Shown: positions 1-11,179 of the stretch, one piece after another
How the letters are laid out: each line of letters starts with the position of its first letter
Position numbering within the stretch: position 1 is the first letter of the stretch
Origin: Sarocladium kiliense
Taxonomy: Eukaryota > Ascomycota > Sordariomycetes > Hypocreales > Sarocladiaceae
Assembly: GCA_030734395.1 (NCBI GenBank)
Contig: JAUZTG010000036.1
Location: 744,001-808,000, forward strand
Length of the DNA: 64,000 bases
Direction: 5' to 3'
The notes under the pieces: generated by a model
Told to the model about the DNA's origin: nothing
Seen by the model: the letters and a program-made list of their open reading frames with translations, nothing else
Databases searched by the model: none
Translations under genes and position numbers: made by a program

Positions 1-746
1 TTGGTCTGTGATTTGCCGGTATAAAGAGACTTGGCTGGGGAGTTCTTCCTCTATGGATTGTGCGAGTTCTTGCAGAGGAGTAATGTTGAAATGCCGTGGC
101 TGTTTCTCGGGTTGTTAGACGAGGGGTTTGTGAAGGAAGGGGACTTCGTAATGTGCTGTTGTAGGGAAGCATTCGTGGCCTGTGTTTATGACGGTCTTAG
201 TTCATCCGTCTAGTGAAACTTACATGATTCAGAATCCTGGGGTTATTGCTGTTTGCTGACTCTGCAAGTGTCAATGGATGATTGGGCGGCCCATTGAAGC
301 TGTACATGAGGCAACACAGCCTGCCAACGGAAAAGAACCCGCCCACGTAAAATAGCGGATGATAAACTCTCATTCAGAAGTGTCTTCAATTTCATAGAAT
401 AATGATACGTAGTAATTATCGGTGTTCCCTTGCTGAATGTGCGACTCTGGTCATCCTGGCGCAGTACTTTAGACCTTATACAGATCTCGACTGTCGGGTT
501 TTAAGACTACCACAGCTTGGGTGCTTGTACGGTGGCATCTCGGATGTGCCCGCGACCCAAAAATGGCCAAGCCCTCTCGGGAGTCCTTCCAATGGACATG
601 ATGGTCTCCCTAATGAGACGTTCAGGAAGCCAGCATAATCCACTATATTTGGTATATTGGAGATAGAACGATATTATATAATTGGAAAAAGTTGTCTGAG
701 ACATGATGTTCAGAACTGGTCGCAAACTCGGTGTCTTAAGCTTCTT
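1..746. other. Left-edge intergenic segment
   Basis: No gene can be supported here. Only short open frames of 60-78 codons occur, without recognisable motifs. The segment lies just beyond the stop codon of the minus-strand MFS gene, so its right end should hold that gene's 3' untranslated region. Its left end could hold the edge of a gene outside the window. Confidence 0.5.
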
Positions 747-2797
747 CTACGTGACTGTCTTCTGCTCCATCATCCCCTCCATCTTCTTCACCTCAGACTT
801 CATCACAATCGCCCTATCATTATTCTTCTTGCTCCTATCCGTGCTCACCGTGCACGCCGCCGCAATCGTCGCAGCAATACCAAACCCGATCGCAACAAGA
901 TACACAAGTTTGAAACCAGCCACATACGACGACCTCGCCGCATCAATAGCCCTCTCAACAAGGTCGGGTGTCGCGCCCGTGACAGCTTCGTAGGCGGCAC
1001 GGGTGTTAGTCGTGCCGGCGGCGATCAGCTCCGCTAGGGTCGAGTCGGAGTAGCTGACGTCGGAGCCGCGTAGGGCCTCGGTCATTTCTTTGGGAAGGAC
1101 TTCGGTGAATTTGTTAGAGTAGATGGCCGTGTAGATTGCTGTGGCGATGGCGCCCCCGAAGAGGCGGAATGTGCCGGCAAGTCCGACTGCGACGCCCCTG
1201 GTGATCTGTTAGTCGGAAGCTCAGGATGTACGCATGGTATGAGTCTGGACTTACAGATCTGCTTGACTGTCAAGGCCGAATGACAGCATAGTGAAAGACA
1301 AAAGTTGAGGAGGCGTAATGGTAGTTGCAGCGAGAACGACAGTCACGATTGCTCGAGCCTCGTCATTGGGCCCAATGGAGGCCATAGAGCCGATGAATGC
1401 TGTTTGGAGCACGGTGAAGCCTACGAGCTGCCACTTCTCATGGTGAAGACGAGAGCAGATGAAGACGACGATGAGACCAGCAGCTGAGCTTTGTTAGGAT
1501 CATGGCTCCATCATGTTAGAGGCAGTTGGAAGGATGACTTACTCCATGTTCCACAGGAAAAGATGGTTGCGTATACACCGCGCATGATGATGTCGCCTTC
1601 TGGAATGAAGAATGCTTGGGACTGGCGCGGCCACAGAACGTTCATCGAGTAGTAGAGCATACCACCAACGAAGCACACCACGATGACCATGTCGAACCTG
1701 TGTTCGGTCCCGTTAGTAAATGTGGTGACCAAATAAAGGAGTAGGGCGACTTACTCTCGTACACGTCGGAACAGCTTCGGAGGAAACAGAGGATACTTCA
1801 AGTCTGCGTAGCTGCACCAGAAGCCAACCGCAATGAAGCAACAAGCACCAACAATGATCGGCGCAAGGCAACCAGCCGACACCCAGGGATACCTACGCCC
1901 ACCGAAGTTGATGCCGATGAGAAGCAGAGCACCACCTGCGAGGAACAGGAAGACGCCAACCCAGTCCATCTCCTTGACTAGCTGCCACTTGGTCTTTCCA
2001 TCTTCGCGATGCTTCATCTCGAAGTCCGGAGGGTGATAGAAGAGGAAAAGGAGAACGAAGGCGAAGCAGTGGAAGGAAAAGAGATACCAATAAGCACCTC
2101 GCCAGCCGATGTCCTGGTACGCGATGAAAGCATAGCTCACAACTGGCGACGTGAAAGCCAAGGCAAGACTGACGTCCAAACCACCCACAGCTGGGATTCT
2201 CCATCTGTTCGGAACAACTTCCTGCACACACGCATAGCAAAGCTCTTGGAATCCACTGCCAACACCAAACAAAGCACCAGAGGCAATCATCTGATTGATA
2301 GACTTGCCATTTGCGCCGACAAGACAGCCGCAGATGGAGATTATAGCACCCGTCATCATGAAATAGCGACGGCCGAAGATGTCGGAGAGACGACCGCCGA
2401 TGGAGACGATGAGGGAGGCACCGAAGGTCCAGTTGAGGGTGATCCAGACGGAGTTGGGGTCTGGGCCGAGTTCGGCGTTGATCATGGGGAGGGTGGTGGC
2501 GGGGATGAGCATGGACATGATGTAGGCGTTGATTTGGCCGCACATGGCCTGTTGATGATGAGTGGTTAGCTAAACTGTGACTACTTGATACTAAACGAAA
2601 AGTGTGGCACTTACGATGTAGGCGAGGATCATGTCCTTGGTGAGCTTGCCGGAGTTGAAGTCATGCTCAATAATCGGAGTCGCATTGTTGGAGGATGCAT
2701 TTTCGATCTCTTGGTGATGAGTGTTCTTCTCGTTGACATCTGCGATGCCATCCGAGTCGGACACCTGCTGGGCAGGCTGGGCCGAGGAGATGGCCAT
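747..2797 (-). CDS. TRI12-like MFS efflux transporter (five exons)
   Basis: Predicted 603-residue major facilitator, probably a plasma-membrane drug/proton antiporter of the TRI12/DHA14 type that exports toxic or secondary metabolites or siderophores. Exons on the minus strand are 2797-2615, 2548-1755, 1697-1543, 1483-1255 and 1197-747. They sum to 604 codons, with GTAAGT/GTAAGTG donors. The long second exon carries the family hallmarks: a first membrane helix after MCGQINAYIMS, then the loop 2-3 signature GGRLSDIFGRRYF. The last exon has GVAVGLAGTFRLFGGAIATAIY, typical of TRI12 helix 11, and a charged tail with KKNNDRAIVMKSEV. The start at 2797 (MAISSAQ) follows an in-frame upstream ATG at 2857; I prefer the inner one because the N-terminal tail is then of normal length. 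At the last intron, the acceptor ending at 1198 is chosen because the more obvious one at 1206 breaks the frame. No substrate can be read from sequence. It is divergent from the NmrA-like gene across about 2 kb. Confidence 0.9.
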
Positions 2798-4771
2798 GGC
2801 GGAAGAGACTCTCTCTGATATGTGGTAGAGGATCAAGGTGATGTCAACCAGTCTCACGAGGCCAAAGTGAACAAAACGAGTCCGGAAATTGTCGGACTAC
2901 GGTTAACGACTGTTGAACGTTTGTTGTTCCAAAAAGATTGAGAGGGAGAGAGACCTTGCAGAAGATCGGCAGGGGATGGAGGGTAGTATTTAAACAAGCA
3001 AAAGCCAAGTAAGACAGATGAGAGGCGATCTTGGGTTACAACGCCTCCGGACAACTTCAACCCCAGAGGACCTGGGTGGAGGAGACCCCGGATCTGGTGT
3101 TCACTGTGTAGAAGCTAACATCAAAGAAGACAAGTCCCGTATGTCTCTATATTTGCCAATGGGAAACGATCTCCCTGGGATTTCGGATGTTGGACGTTGG
3201 GCTATCACAGGCATGGATGTGCAGTCACTGTGGGGAACCGGCGGCAATGGGATGAGCAATGACTAGGTATGGTTTGAGGGGAAAGCAGGTGTTAGTCTGT
3301 GTGTGACGGAAGACTGCAAGTTCGCCTCTTATCATTTGAAAGGGATCTACAGCACTACTTTGATGGATGTGTGGGTGTCAGGCTAGGTTGGCCTTGCTTT
3401 GCTTTGAGCTTGAACATCGCAGTTGAGCTTGGCAGACAGTGCCCATACTGGAGCCACAGGATCATGGATGCCTCTCTTCGGTTCTCATGTGAGGTTTTCT
3501 GAATAAACTCAACAAGAAGCCTCCATGGGAAGTCTGTCTTCGTTGCGGTTCCGACAAGACTGAGCAATTGCCTGACAATCAGCCACCCACTAACACCAAC
3601 GGACCGCATCACTAATTCCTACTCTATAACAGCCACACCAGACGGGAGAGCACTACCACATTCTCAGGCCATACGCTTATACATTATCCGTGCATTTCTA
3701 ATCAAGACTGAAGCTCCTCTGGGGAGTGAGTTTGCCCCATTCCCACCCAGCTAGGGCTCGGGGCTCCTCCCGCCCAGGAGATTCAAATTCCGGGGACCCC
3801 AGAAAATGTGGTGGTATAGCTGGGAAGCGATATCCACTTTGGAGGATCAAGAGGGAGGCAAAATTCAGTAGATTGGGTGTGCGGGGAGCGTTGGGACGCG
3901 TTGGTTGATGGATGTGGTGGCTGTTGGTGTCTAAGTGGGAGAATGGGGCGATGGCCCGTAAAAGGTTATCCGGGATGCTTGTAAGTCACCTTATGGCGAT
4001 AACGCCACTGAAAACTTACGAAAACTTCCCTGAAATCACTTGGGCCGCTCAATGGCGTAGAAAATGGTGTTTATTCGAGCGACGTAAAAGAGACTGAGCG
4101 TCGTTTGGGTTTGTTGACCAGAGAACTATTGGCATACACACCTGGCTGAAGGAGGCGGCGGTATCGGACGGGAGCTTAGAGCTGGGCGAAAACGCCTCCC
4201 ACGACCCATCCTGGCAATGTATTACCGAGTATGTGACAACAGCTCCCAGTCCCTCGATACTCTCCCGCGGGGTACATGACCGACGCTCAATCTCGAGTCG
4301 CTGAATCGAGCAAGGCGGCTAAAGCACCCCGTGGGGATCTACCCTAGCCAAGCTGCTTGCTGTGTGATTGCATTGCCAGACCAAGGCCTCGAGATGTAGA
4401 GTGTGGGGAAAGATATTAGCTAGGCTTGGGGTTTGACATAGCTTGCAAGGAGTGGTGGAAAACGTCAAGACAGTCGTAGGTAGGACAGCCTTACGGCGAG
4501 GGGAAATGATTTCCATGTCAATCGTTGGCGAACCAAGATCTCGGCTCTCTTTCTTCAATCTCAAGATATTACTACTGCTAAACAACTAAATGCATGCAAT
4601 AAAGCGCCTCGACATCTTTACGCATACCCTATCCGTTGTGTGTCCAGCTTAGCACAGCACGTAGCTATACTACTTACAAGCTCTACCAAACTCCATATTT
4701 CGAGACTCGCCGTCTACACTACCCAATCTGCCAGAATACCATTCCATAGAGATCACGGTCAAACGACAACC
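2798..4771. other. Intergenic, divergent promoter interval
   Basis: About 2 kb between the divergent MFS gene and the NmrA-like gene. Open frames here are under 90 codons and unrecognised. A GTG-initiated in-frame extension of the NmrA-like frame begins at 4640 but has no ATG, so it is treated as 5' leader. Nothing else was identified. Confidence 0.55.
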
Positions 4772-5707
4772 ATGACGAGAGTAGCAGTCTTTGGCGCCTC
4801 CGGCGTCCAAGGCGCAGCACAAGTCAACGCCCTTGCCCACGCAGGCCACCATCCCATCGCCATCAGCCGCAGCCCGAAGGACCTCGAGATCAACGGCAAA
4901 AAGATCGAAACAGCCGCAGCAGACTTCTCTGACGGCGAAGCCATCAAGAAAGCCCTTAAAGACGCCGAGGTTGTTTTCCTCAACCTGCCATCCACATCCT
5001 TCCAGCCCGCCGAACCGGTCATCGCCGGTGCAAAAGTCATCGCAGAAGCAATCAAGGCAACGCCATCCGTCAAACTCACCGTCTTCAACACAAGCATGCC
5101 CGTACCAGAAGTCAAGCGCGGGATCAAAGCCCAAGACGATCGCGTAGAGATCCGCTCCATCCTGCGCAACACCTACAACCTCCACGTCATCTCCATCCAA
5201 CCAGTCGTGTTCCTCGACAACCTCCTTGAAGGCTGGGCCTACCCTCCCATCGCAGAGCGCCAAACCATCGTCTACTGCCACAAGCCAGACCTGGAAGTCT
5301 CCTGGATCTGCCATCACGACGTCGGCCAGCTCATGATCGCCGCAATGGACAAGCCACACCTCGCTGGACGGAACATCCCCGTCGGCGGGCCTGAGATCGT
5401 GCGACTAGAACAGCTAGCGGAGAAGCTTTCCAGAGCGTGGGAAAGGCCCATGAAGCATGAGAACCAGACGGTCGATGATTTCTGTGATAAGATCAGCGGG
5501 GCGATGAGGCAGAGGGCTGGATTGGATGCGGATAGGGTGATTAAGCAGATGCATAAGGCGTATACGCATTATAATGAGGCGGAGGATAAGCCGTTTAGGA
5601 TTGAGATGGGCCCGGTGTTGGAGGAGTTGCCAGCGAGGTTGACGACGATTGAGGAGTGGGGGAGGAGGACGAAGGACCGCCTGCCGCCTGCCGAGGTGGC
5701 TGCATGA
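4772..5707 (+). CDS. NmrA-like NAD(P)-binding protein
   Basis: Single-exon gene for a 311-residue protein starting MTRVAVFGASGVQGAA. The N-terminal GASGVQG is the NmrA-type variant of the Rossmann GxxGxxG dinucleotide-binding loop (residues about 8-14). Later come an acidic strand end (AAADFSDGEAIKKAL), VVFLNLP, and a conserved HHDVGQLMIAAM block near residue 195, as in the atypical short-chain dehydrogenase/NmrA/isoflavone-reductase-like group. Members either reduce small molecules or sense NAD(P) redox state; the sequence does not decide which. The ATG at 4772 sits in a good context (ACCATGA) and places the Rossmann loop directly at the N-terminus, as usual in this family. The 44 upstream in-frame codons lack an ATG and are excluded. 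No intron is needed. Confidence 0.85.
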   Translation: MTRVAVFGASGVQGAAQVNALAHAGHHPIAISRSPKDLEINGKKIETAAADFSDGEAIKKALKDAEVVFLNLPSTSFQPAEPVIAGAKVIAEAIKATPSVKLTVFNTSMPVPEVKRGIKAQDDRVEIRSILRNTYNLHVISIQPVVFLDNLLEGWAYPPIAERQTIVYCHKPDLEVSWICHHDVGQLMIAAMDKPHLAGRNIPVGGPEIVRLEQLAEKLSRAWERPMKHENQTVDDFCDKISGAMRQRAGLDADRVIKQMHKAYTHYNEAEDKPFRIEMGPVLEELPARLTTIEEWGRRTKDRLPPAEVAA

Positions 5708-6833
5708 GGGGGATGAAGGGGACGTGAAGAATAAGAATAGTTGGATCTATAGATGAATTGTTCGTGTCTTGATGATATTTATCCATGAAAATATTGCAGA
5801 TGAAGCTGGTTGTCTGAATTGCCAGATGGTAATATGGGCCTTTGGTTGAATCATATGTCTAGCATTTGAGGCCTGTTTGTTGGTCTATTCGACATCGCCA
5901 GCACGGCAAGCTCATTGTCGACTACACCGACTGACTGAGGGCTTGTAAACGACTTCCTGCCTGGCAATTGCCGGGCTCACCAATCCAGTTAGTTGCCCCT
6001 ACGAGGGTATGGGCTTTCCCTATTCAAGTGGCGTCTGGGTCTTCCTGTGTTAGAGCTGGAGAGAGTACGAAAAAGGCCAGCCATCTGCAGCTTTTAACAG
6101 GAAGTTCGTCTCAGCCACTGGGTCCAATAAAAGTGTCAAGCAAGTCCCATGCAGGTGGCTGCGTGAACTTCAAGCCCCGGCGGGGCCGAGACTAACCAAC
6201 ATGGCGGGAGTGGTGATTCATCAGCGATTGCACGACCCATCAACAAGAATGAATAGCACATGCTGACACGCAGCCACATGTTGTTCCTGAATATCATTAA
6301 TAAACTTGCCCTTATTCCCATTTCTGCATCGTATGACACCTGCGCTAGCCACCACACCTACCCAGACCTCGGCTTGTCGCGTCCATTGCAACGTCATTCC
6401 CCAGCTACTTGCGCCAAACCTCGCATTCGCTTCCACCGCCCTAGCTGCCTGCGACTATATACATCCCTCGCTCGCATCCCGGCGTGATCTTCCCCCGACG
6501 GTGCGAAATCAATGTTTTCCAAGACTCAAAAGGCTCGAATGAATGTACCGAAACCAGCTTGTTAGGGCTGACTGTATTCGTGGCCTCCTTTTCTCGCGAT
6601 AGTTATAACGTGGGTATCTGAAAGGGGATATAAGCTGTAGCACTCATCTGACGCTTTGGCTTGGCTGTCAGCATTCATCGATACATATACTGCTGCTGGT
6701 TCTGATCGCCAATGTTCGCGCCTTGCATTCTGGATTGAGCTTTGGCTTCTGTACTTGACTCACTTGCCGCGACATCGTCTGTATCACTACACGGCAACCT
6801 CGCTCATCATCACCACCTCTCACAACTCCCACC
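5708..6833. other. Intergenic
   Basis: About 1.1 kb between two plus-strand genes. It should include the NmrA-like 3' end and the promoter of the carotenoid oxygenase gene. Only short unrecognised frames are present; the last 100 bases are rich in CT/CA, like a fungal 5' leader. Confidence 0.55.
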
Positions 6834-8606
6834 ATGGCCACCATCAACAACCCCGGTATCTTCCACCGCCTCCCCTCCCAGCTATCTGAGGACTCCCTCC
6901 AAGCAGAGAAAACCATTCTGTCTCCCGCTCACAAATCCTGGCCCAACGAAGCCGGCTTCGACACCCCCGAGCACCGCGGTCCCATCCCCCTCAACATCAA
7001 AGGCTCCATCCCAGACTTCGCAGCCGGAGCCCTCTACCGCACCGGACCCGGCCGTCACAAACTCGACGGCCTACCAAACGGGAAGACACATTACGTCTCG
7101 CACTGGTTCGATGGGTTCGCGCATACCCACAAGTTCGACATCGTGTCTCATGGAGATGGGAAGCCGACGACTGTGGAGTATTCCTCTAGGAGGAATGGTG
7201 CCGAGTATGCTGAGAGGGTGAGGAAGAAGGGATGGAGATCTGCTGTGACGGTTGGACAGAAGTCGGACCCTTGCGTGGGTATCTTTGCAAAGACCATGAG
7301 CATCTTCCAGCCGCTCCCACGACATGAACTGGACTACAACGTCGTCGTCAACGCAGACTACCCAGCCCTCACCCGTCGCAAAGAAGACGCTGAGAAGTCC
7401 GTTACGCTCGGCCATCAACGTACCGGCACACGGAACATCTTCGTCAGCAGCGATCAATCCGGCGTGCAGGAGCTGCATCCCGATACTCTCGAGCCGGTTG
7501 GTTTCACAGGACAAAACAGGTTGCATCCAGACCTGGGAGGCGAGATGTCCGCCGCGCACGGCCAGCGTGATCCTAAGACCGGCGACCTCTTCAATTACAA
7601 CCTCAAGCTCGGTCCGAGCCCTACGTACCGCGTCTTCCGCACCAGTGCCGCCACTGGCAAGACTGATATCCTCGCCACCATCACAGGGAAGGATGCTCCG
7701 CCAGCATACATCCACAGCATGTTTATGACGGAGAACTACTTCATCCTCGCCATTCCCTCTACGCACTTCGCCTGGAACGGCCTGAAGATCGTCTGGTCCC
7801 GTACCCTAATAGACGCCATGCAGCCCTTCACCAAAGACCAGAAAACGCAATGGTTCATCGTGGACAAACACCACGGCAAGGGCGTCGTTGCCAGATTCAC
7901 CACCCCTGCTGGCTTCTTCTTCCACAGCATCAACGCCTTCGAAGAGAAGACCCTCAACCCAGAAAGCGGCGAAGAGCAGACTTCCATCCTCGCAGATCTC
8001 TCCGCCTACGACTCCCCGGACATCCTACACTCATTCTACTACGACGTCATCCTCGACCGCGAAGACTCCTTCGCCAAATTCTGGAACGACGAATCCCGTC
8101 GAAAAGGCTCCCTCGCCAACATCCGTCGCTTCCGCTTCCCTCTCCCCTCTACATCTACAACCCCTCCACATTGGACATACACCCCGTCCGACCCCATCAA
8201 AGAAGCCTCACTCATCCTCAACATCCCAAACCCCCACGGCGGCGAACTCGCATCCATCAACCCCCTCCACGCCTGCAAACCCCACCGCTACGTCTACTCC
8301 CTCTCCTTCCGCGGCCTCGGCACCTTCATGGACTGTATCGTCAAGACAGACCTGAAAACGCAAGAGGCGATCATCTGGGCGGGGGGGGAGGGATCGCAGC
8401 CTGGTGAGCCAATCTTTGTGCCGAGGCCGGGGGGGAAGGGGGAGGATGATGGCGTGTTGTTGAGTGTGGTGTTGGATGGGGAGAGGGAGAGGAGTTATTT
8501 GTTGTGTTTGGATGCGAGGACGATGGAGGAGGTGGGGAGGGCGGAGGTGGAATTTGCGATTGGGTGTGGGTTCCATGGGGTGCATTTGCCGGAGGTGAAG
8601 AAGTGA
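6834..8606 (+). CDS. Carotenoid cleavage oxygenase (RPE65 / CCD family)
   Basis: Intronless 590-residue member of the non-haem iron carotenoid oxygenase family. It should cleave a conjugated double bond in a carotenoid, apocarotenoid or stilbene. The seven-bladed propeller's four iron-binding histidines are present: H242 (SAAHGQRD), H294 (YIHSMFMTEN), H364 (FFFHSINAFE) and H581 (GFHGVHLP). The N-terminal block LYRTGPGRHK and WFDGFAHTHKFDI match the substrate-entry region of fungal and animal beta-carotene/torulene oxygenases. Length fits the fungal CarX/CAO-2-like group better than the shorter resveratrol-cleaving CAO-1 group, but that is weak evidence. The start context CACCATGGC is ideal. 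No phytoene synthase, desaturase or opsin gene lies in the window, so it is not in the carotenoid cluster seen in some fungi. No signal peptide; probably cytosolic or peripheral on membranes. Confidence 0.93.
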   Translation: MATINNPGIFHRLPSQLSEDSLQAEKTILSPAHKSWPNEAGFDTPEHRGPIPLNIKGSIPDFAAGALYRTGPGRHKLDGLPNGKTHYVSHWFDGFAHTHKFDIVSHGDGKPTTVEYSSRRNGAEYAERVRKKGWRSAVTVGQKSDPCVGIFAKTMSIFQPLPRHELDYNVVVNADYPALTRRKEDAEKSVTLGHQRTGTRNIFVSSDQSGVQELHPDTLEPVGFTGQNRLHPDLGGEMSAAHGQRDPKTGDLFNYNLKLGPSPTYRVFRTSAATGKTDILATITGKDAPPAYIHSMFMTENYFILAIPSTHFAWNGLKIVWSRTLIDAMQPFTKDQKTQWFIVDKHHGKGVVARFTTPAGFFFHSINAFEEKTLNPESGEEQTSILADLSAYDSPDILHSFYYDVILDREDSFAKFWNDESRRKGSLANIRRFRFPLPSTSTTPPHWTYTPSDPIKEASLILNIPNPHGGELASINPLHACKPHRYVYSLSFRGLGTFMDCIVKTDLKTQEAIIWAGGEGSQPGEPIFVPRPGGKGEDDGVLLSVVLDGERERSYLLCLDARTMEEVGRAEVEFAIGCGFHGVHLPEVKK

Positions 8607-9212
8607 TGGCAAAGACAAGATTATTGTAGGTTGATGGAGGTAATGGGTTGGTGATACCCGAGGTATTTGGCGATATAGCGTTTGTCAGTGAATTAGTGAT
8701 CTGGGCGTCTTCAGTGAGCGAGTTCAGATGGGAGAATGAATTTGCCACATTCTCGCAGTCACTATTTGTAGCGTCTTCTCAACTAAATGTTCGTGGCCAT
8801 CATAGTTGAACAGTTTGTGATATATTTGGTTCATTCTACCTCGACCTGTGGCGAGCAGTGTCATTTTGACGTCGAGAATCGCAGTAGTGATGATGTAGTC
8901 ATCCCCTCCCCAACTCCACAAAAAAACTCACATCCCAAGTATGTAGCAACCAACACACGCAATCGCGACTGATAAGCGAATGTCATCATCGTTCCATCGA
9001 CGCCAGCCCTTCCATGGCTGCAGCGATCCCGCTCCTTAGTGTACAGCCCCAAGATCGTCCCCTTTTCGTGACCGCAACTCCTTCTCATGTGGTATTTCCT
9101 CACCTCGCGGTACAACATCTCATCTCCATTCCCATTGGCGGCGAGATCTTCTCACGGCCAAATCTCTTAAATCACTCATCCAGTAATCGAATTAGGATTG
9201 TTGAAATCATAT
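8607..9212. other. Intergenic between convergent genes
   Basis: About 600 bases separating the stops of the carotenoid oxygenase (+) and ISU1 (-). It should hold both 3' untranslated regions. No supported gene was seen. Confidence 0.55.
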
Positions 9213-9847
9213 TTAGGCGGCAGCGGCAACCGGAGCGTCACCCATGGGCAGCTTGGCCTCAGTGCCAGCGAGGTTCGTGGTCTTGGAGTTGGGGTTCTTG
9301 CTGTAGTAGTCGGAGATAGCGGATTTGATGGCATCCTCAGCCAGCATGGAGCAGTGGACTGAAAGTAAACAATGTCAGTGCGCTGTTTGAATGACTAGTT
9401 CACAAGTGATAACTTACGCTTGACGGGAGGAAGGCAGAGCTCCTTAGCGATCTCGGTGTTCTTGACCTTGCCAGCTTCGTCCAGGCTCATACCACGGACA
9501 AGCTCTGTAAGGTAACTGCTGGAAGCGATAGCAGAGCCACAGCCGAAGGTCTTGAACTTGACATCAGAGATCTTGTTGGTCTCAGGGTCGACACGGATCT
9601 GCAGCTTCATCACATCACCGCAAGCTGGTGCACCAACAAGTCCTGTGCCGACATCCATATCCTTCTTGTTCATCGAGCCGACATTGCGCGGCTTCGAGTA
9701 GTGGTCGAGAACCTTCTCGTGGTACGACCGCCTGGCGTTGACGGAGGCGACGGGAGCGAGCTGGCGAGCAGCGGGGAGGGTGGTTGGCCTGGCGAGAGAT
9801 GCGCCGAGGACACGGCGCGAGGCGACGCTGATGCTTCGTGAGAACAT
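9213..9847 (-). CDS. ISU1: Mitochondrial iron-sulfur cluster scaffold protein (IscU/Isu1)
   Basis: Two exons on the minus strand (9847-9418 and 9358-9213; 59-nt intron with GTAAGTT donor) give 191 residues. The first 40 residues are rich in Arg/Ser/Ala with no acidic residue, consistent with a mitochondrial presequence. The IscU core follows (SYHEKVLDHYSKPRNVG). The three cluster-binding cysteines are visible: C76 (GAPACGD), C103 (FGCGSA) and C146 (LHCSML), and the Hsp70-recognition motif LPPVK sits at 139-143. The protein assembles 2Fe-2S clusters on behalf of Nfs1-Isd11 and hands them on with Ssq1/Jac1 help. The intron falls just after LPPVK, so the third cysteine is on exon 2. The start at 9847 (MFSRS) is preferred over an in-frame upstream ATG at 9910, which would put a Gln-rich stretch before the presequence. 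Confidence 0.96.
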
Positions 9848-11179
9848 TGTGATAATTTGTTGTGAGGGTTGTTGTTGATGTAGGATGAGAGAGGGAAGTC
9901 TGGAGGCCAAGGTCGAAGGTGGGAAGGGAAGAGTGAAATATCAGGGTGCGACTTCGGCGATGTCAGAAGCGGAGACGTGCAGCAAGCTCCGGGGACGTAA
10001 TGCCGGTAGCCGTATTGTTCGAAGCGTCAAACTCAGCCGATGATAGTCGAATTTGTCTCGTCGAGATGGTATCTAGCAGAATCGAAGACGATGAGTTGTT
10101 CCAGAGGTTGCAGGTGGGTGATGGCGAGAGTGAATAATGGGAGGAGAGGAATGACCGAGGGCGATCTGGACGGGGAAATTGATGATGGCGACAGAAAAGT
10201 TGCTTTAGCAGAAAAGAGGAAAGAGCCAGCGAAGCGCTGTAGCGGATTTTCCGGGGTCCCACTCCACTGTAGCCGGCCGCTGTGCTGGCTGCGATTACAA
10301 CGCAATACAGCGCACCGCTCGCTACGAAATCTCCGCTGAGCGCTGACGCTTGGTGCTGGTCATGGTTTCCCGTTACAGTTTAGCGCCTCCGGGGGCGAGG
10401 AATGAGCGTCACTCCCCGGCGAGAGTGGCCAATCAGCGGCCGCCGCACTCGGTCATTACCACATCGAAGCCCTCGGCTTATCGGCGCAAGGGTCCCTTCT
10501 ACCATTCAGAGTTTGGCTTTGTCAGCGCAACGATGGGGTCTCGTGCATCTGATAAGATTATTTGCGCATGGTCACGTGAGAGCGCATCCTACACGCGGTT
10601 GGAGACTTGAGGCCTTGGTGGCTCGGGATCAGGAGGGGCATGTGATCAGCTCTCGCTTCATGAAGTATACGACTGCTTCTCCTAGATCAGCACCGAAGCT
10701 CTATATCGAGGTCACCAAGACGGCCGGCATGACATTCGTGGATTCAACTCGCCAAGAGACCCTCCTTTTCCGACGAGACAAGTTTCCTGGCCGTGTTCGA
10801 ACAGCACAGGTCCTGGAGCATGCTGGCTCGCGTCTTGTCAGGGTCTACAGAGAGGTCTTGGTTAGGAGACTCATGCTTGGCATTGCGCTGAGGTGTTTCG
10901 TCTGACTGACTGTTTATCAATCGACCGGTGAAAACTTGCCGCATCAGGCCATTCCATCTTGGACAGGAACATTAATTGACAGACTAAGCCTAGGGCTTAC
11001 ATCTCGATACCCCTTTTCATCAAACTTCACAACTTCATAGGGCTATGTTCTTGAATTTTCCTTTTCTATTGTCCATTTAGTCCTTCAGTTGTTCTGATCT
11101 GTAATATTTACCTGGAGCCCACGTACCTCATTGCCAAACATTCCGTGGGCGCCCAACCGCTGGGGCTATCGTCTCTACC
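9848..11179. other. Intergenic, divergent promoter interval
   Basis: About 1.3 kb between divergent ISU1 and the acyltransferase gene. A 167-codon open frame at 10402-10905 (+) has no recognisable motif, is Arg-rich and overlaps other frames of similar quality, so it is not called. CT-rich sequence precedes the acyltransferase start. Confidence 0.5.

Noticed and set aside
4640..4771. N-terminal extension of the NmrA-like protein as a mitochondrial presequence
   Set aside because: The extension begins at GTG with no in-frame ATG, while the ATG at 4772 gives the standard N-terminus.
10402..10905. 167-codon frame between ISU1 and the acyltransferase
   Set aside because: Arg-rich, no motif, and several other frames overlap it; no evidence for coding.
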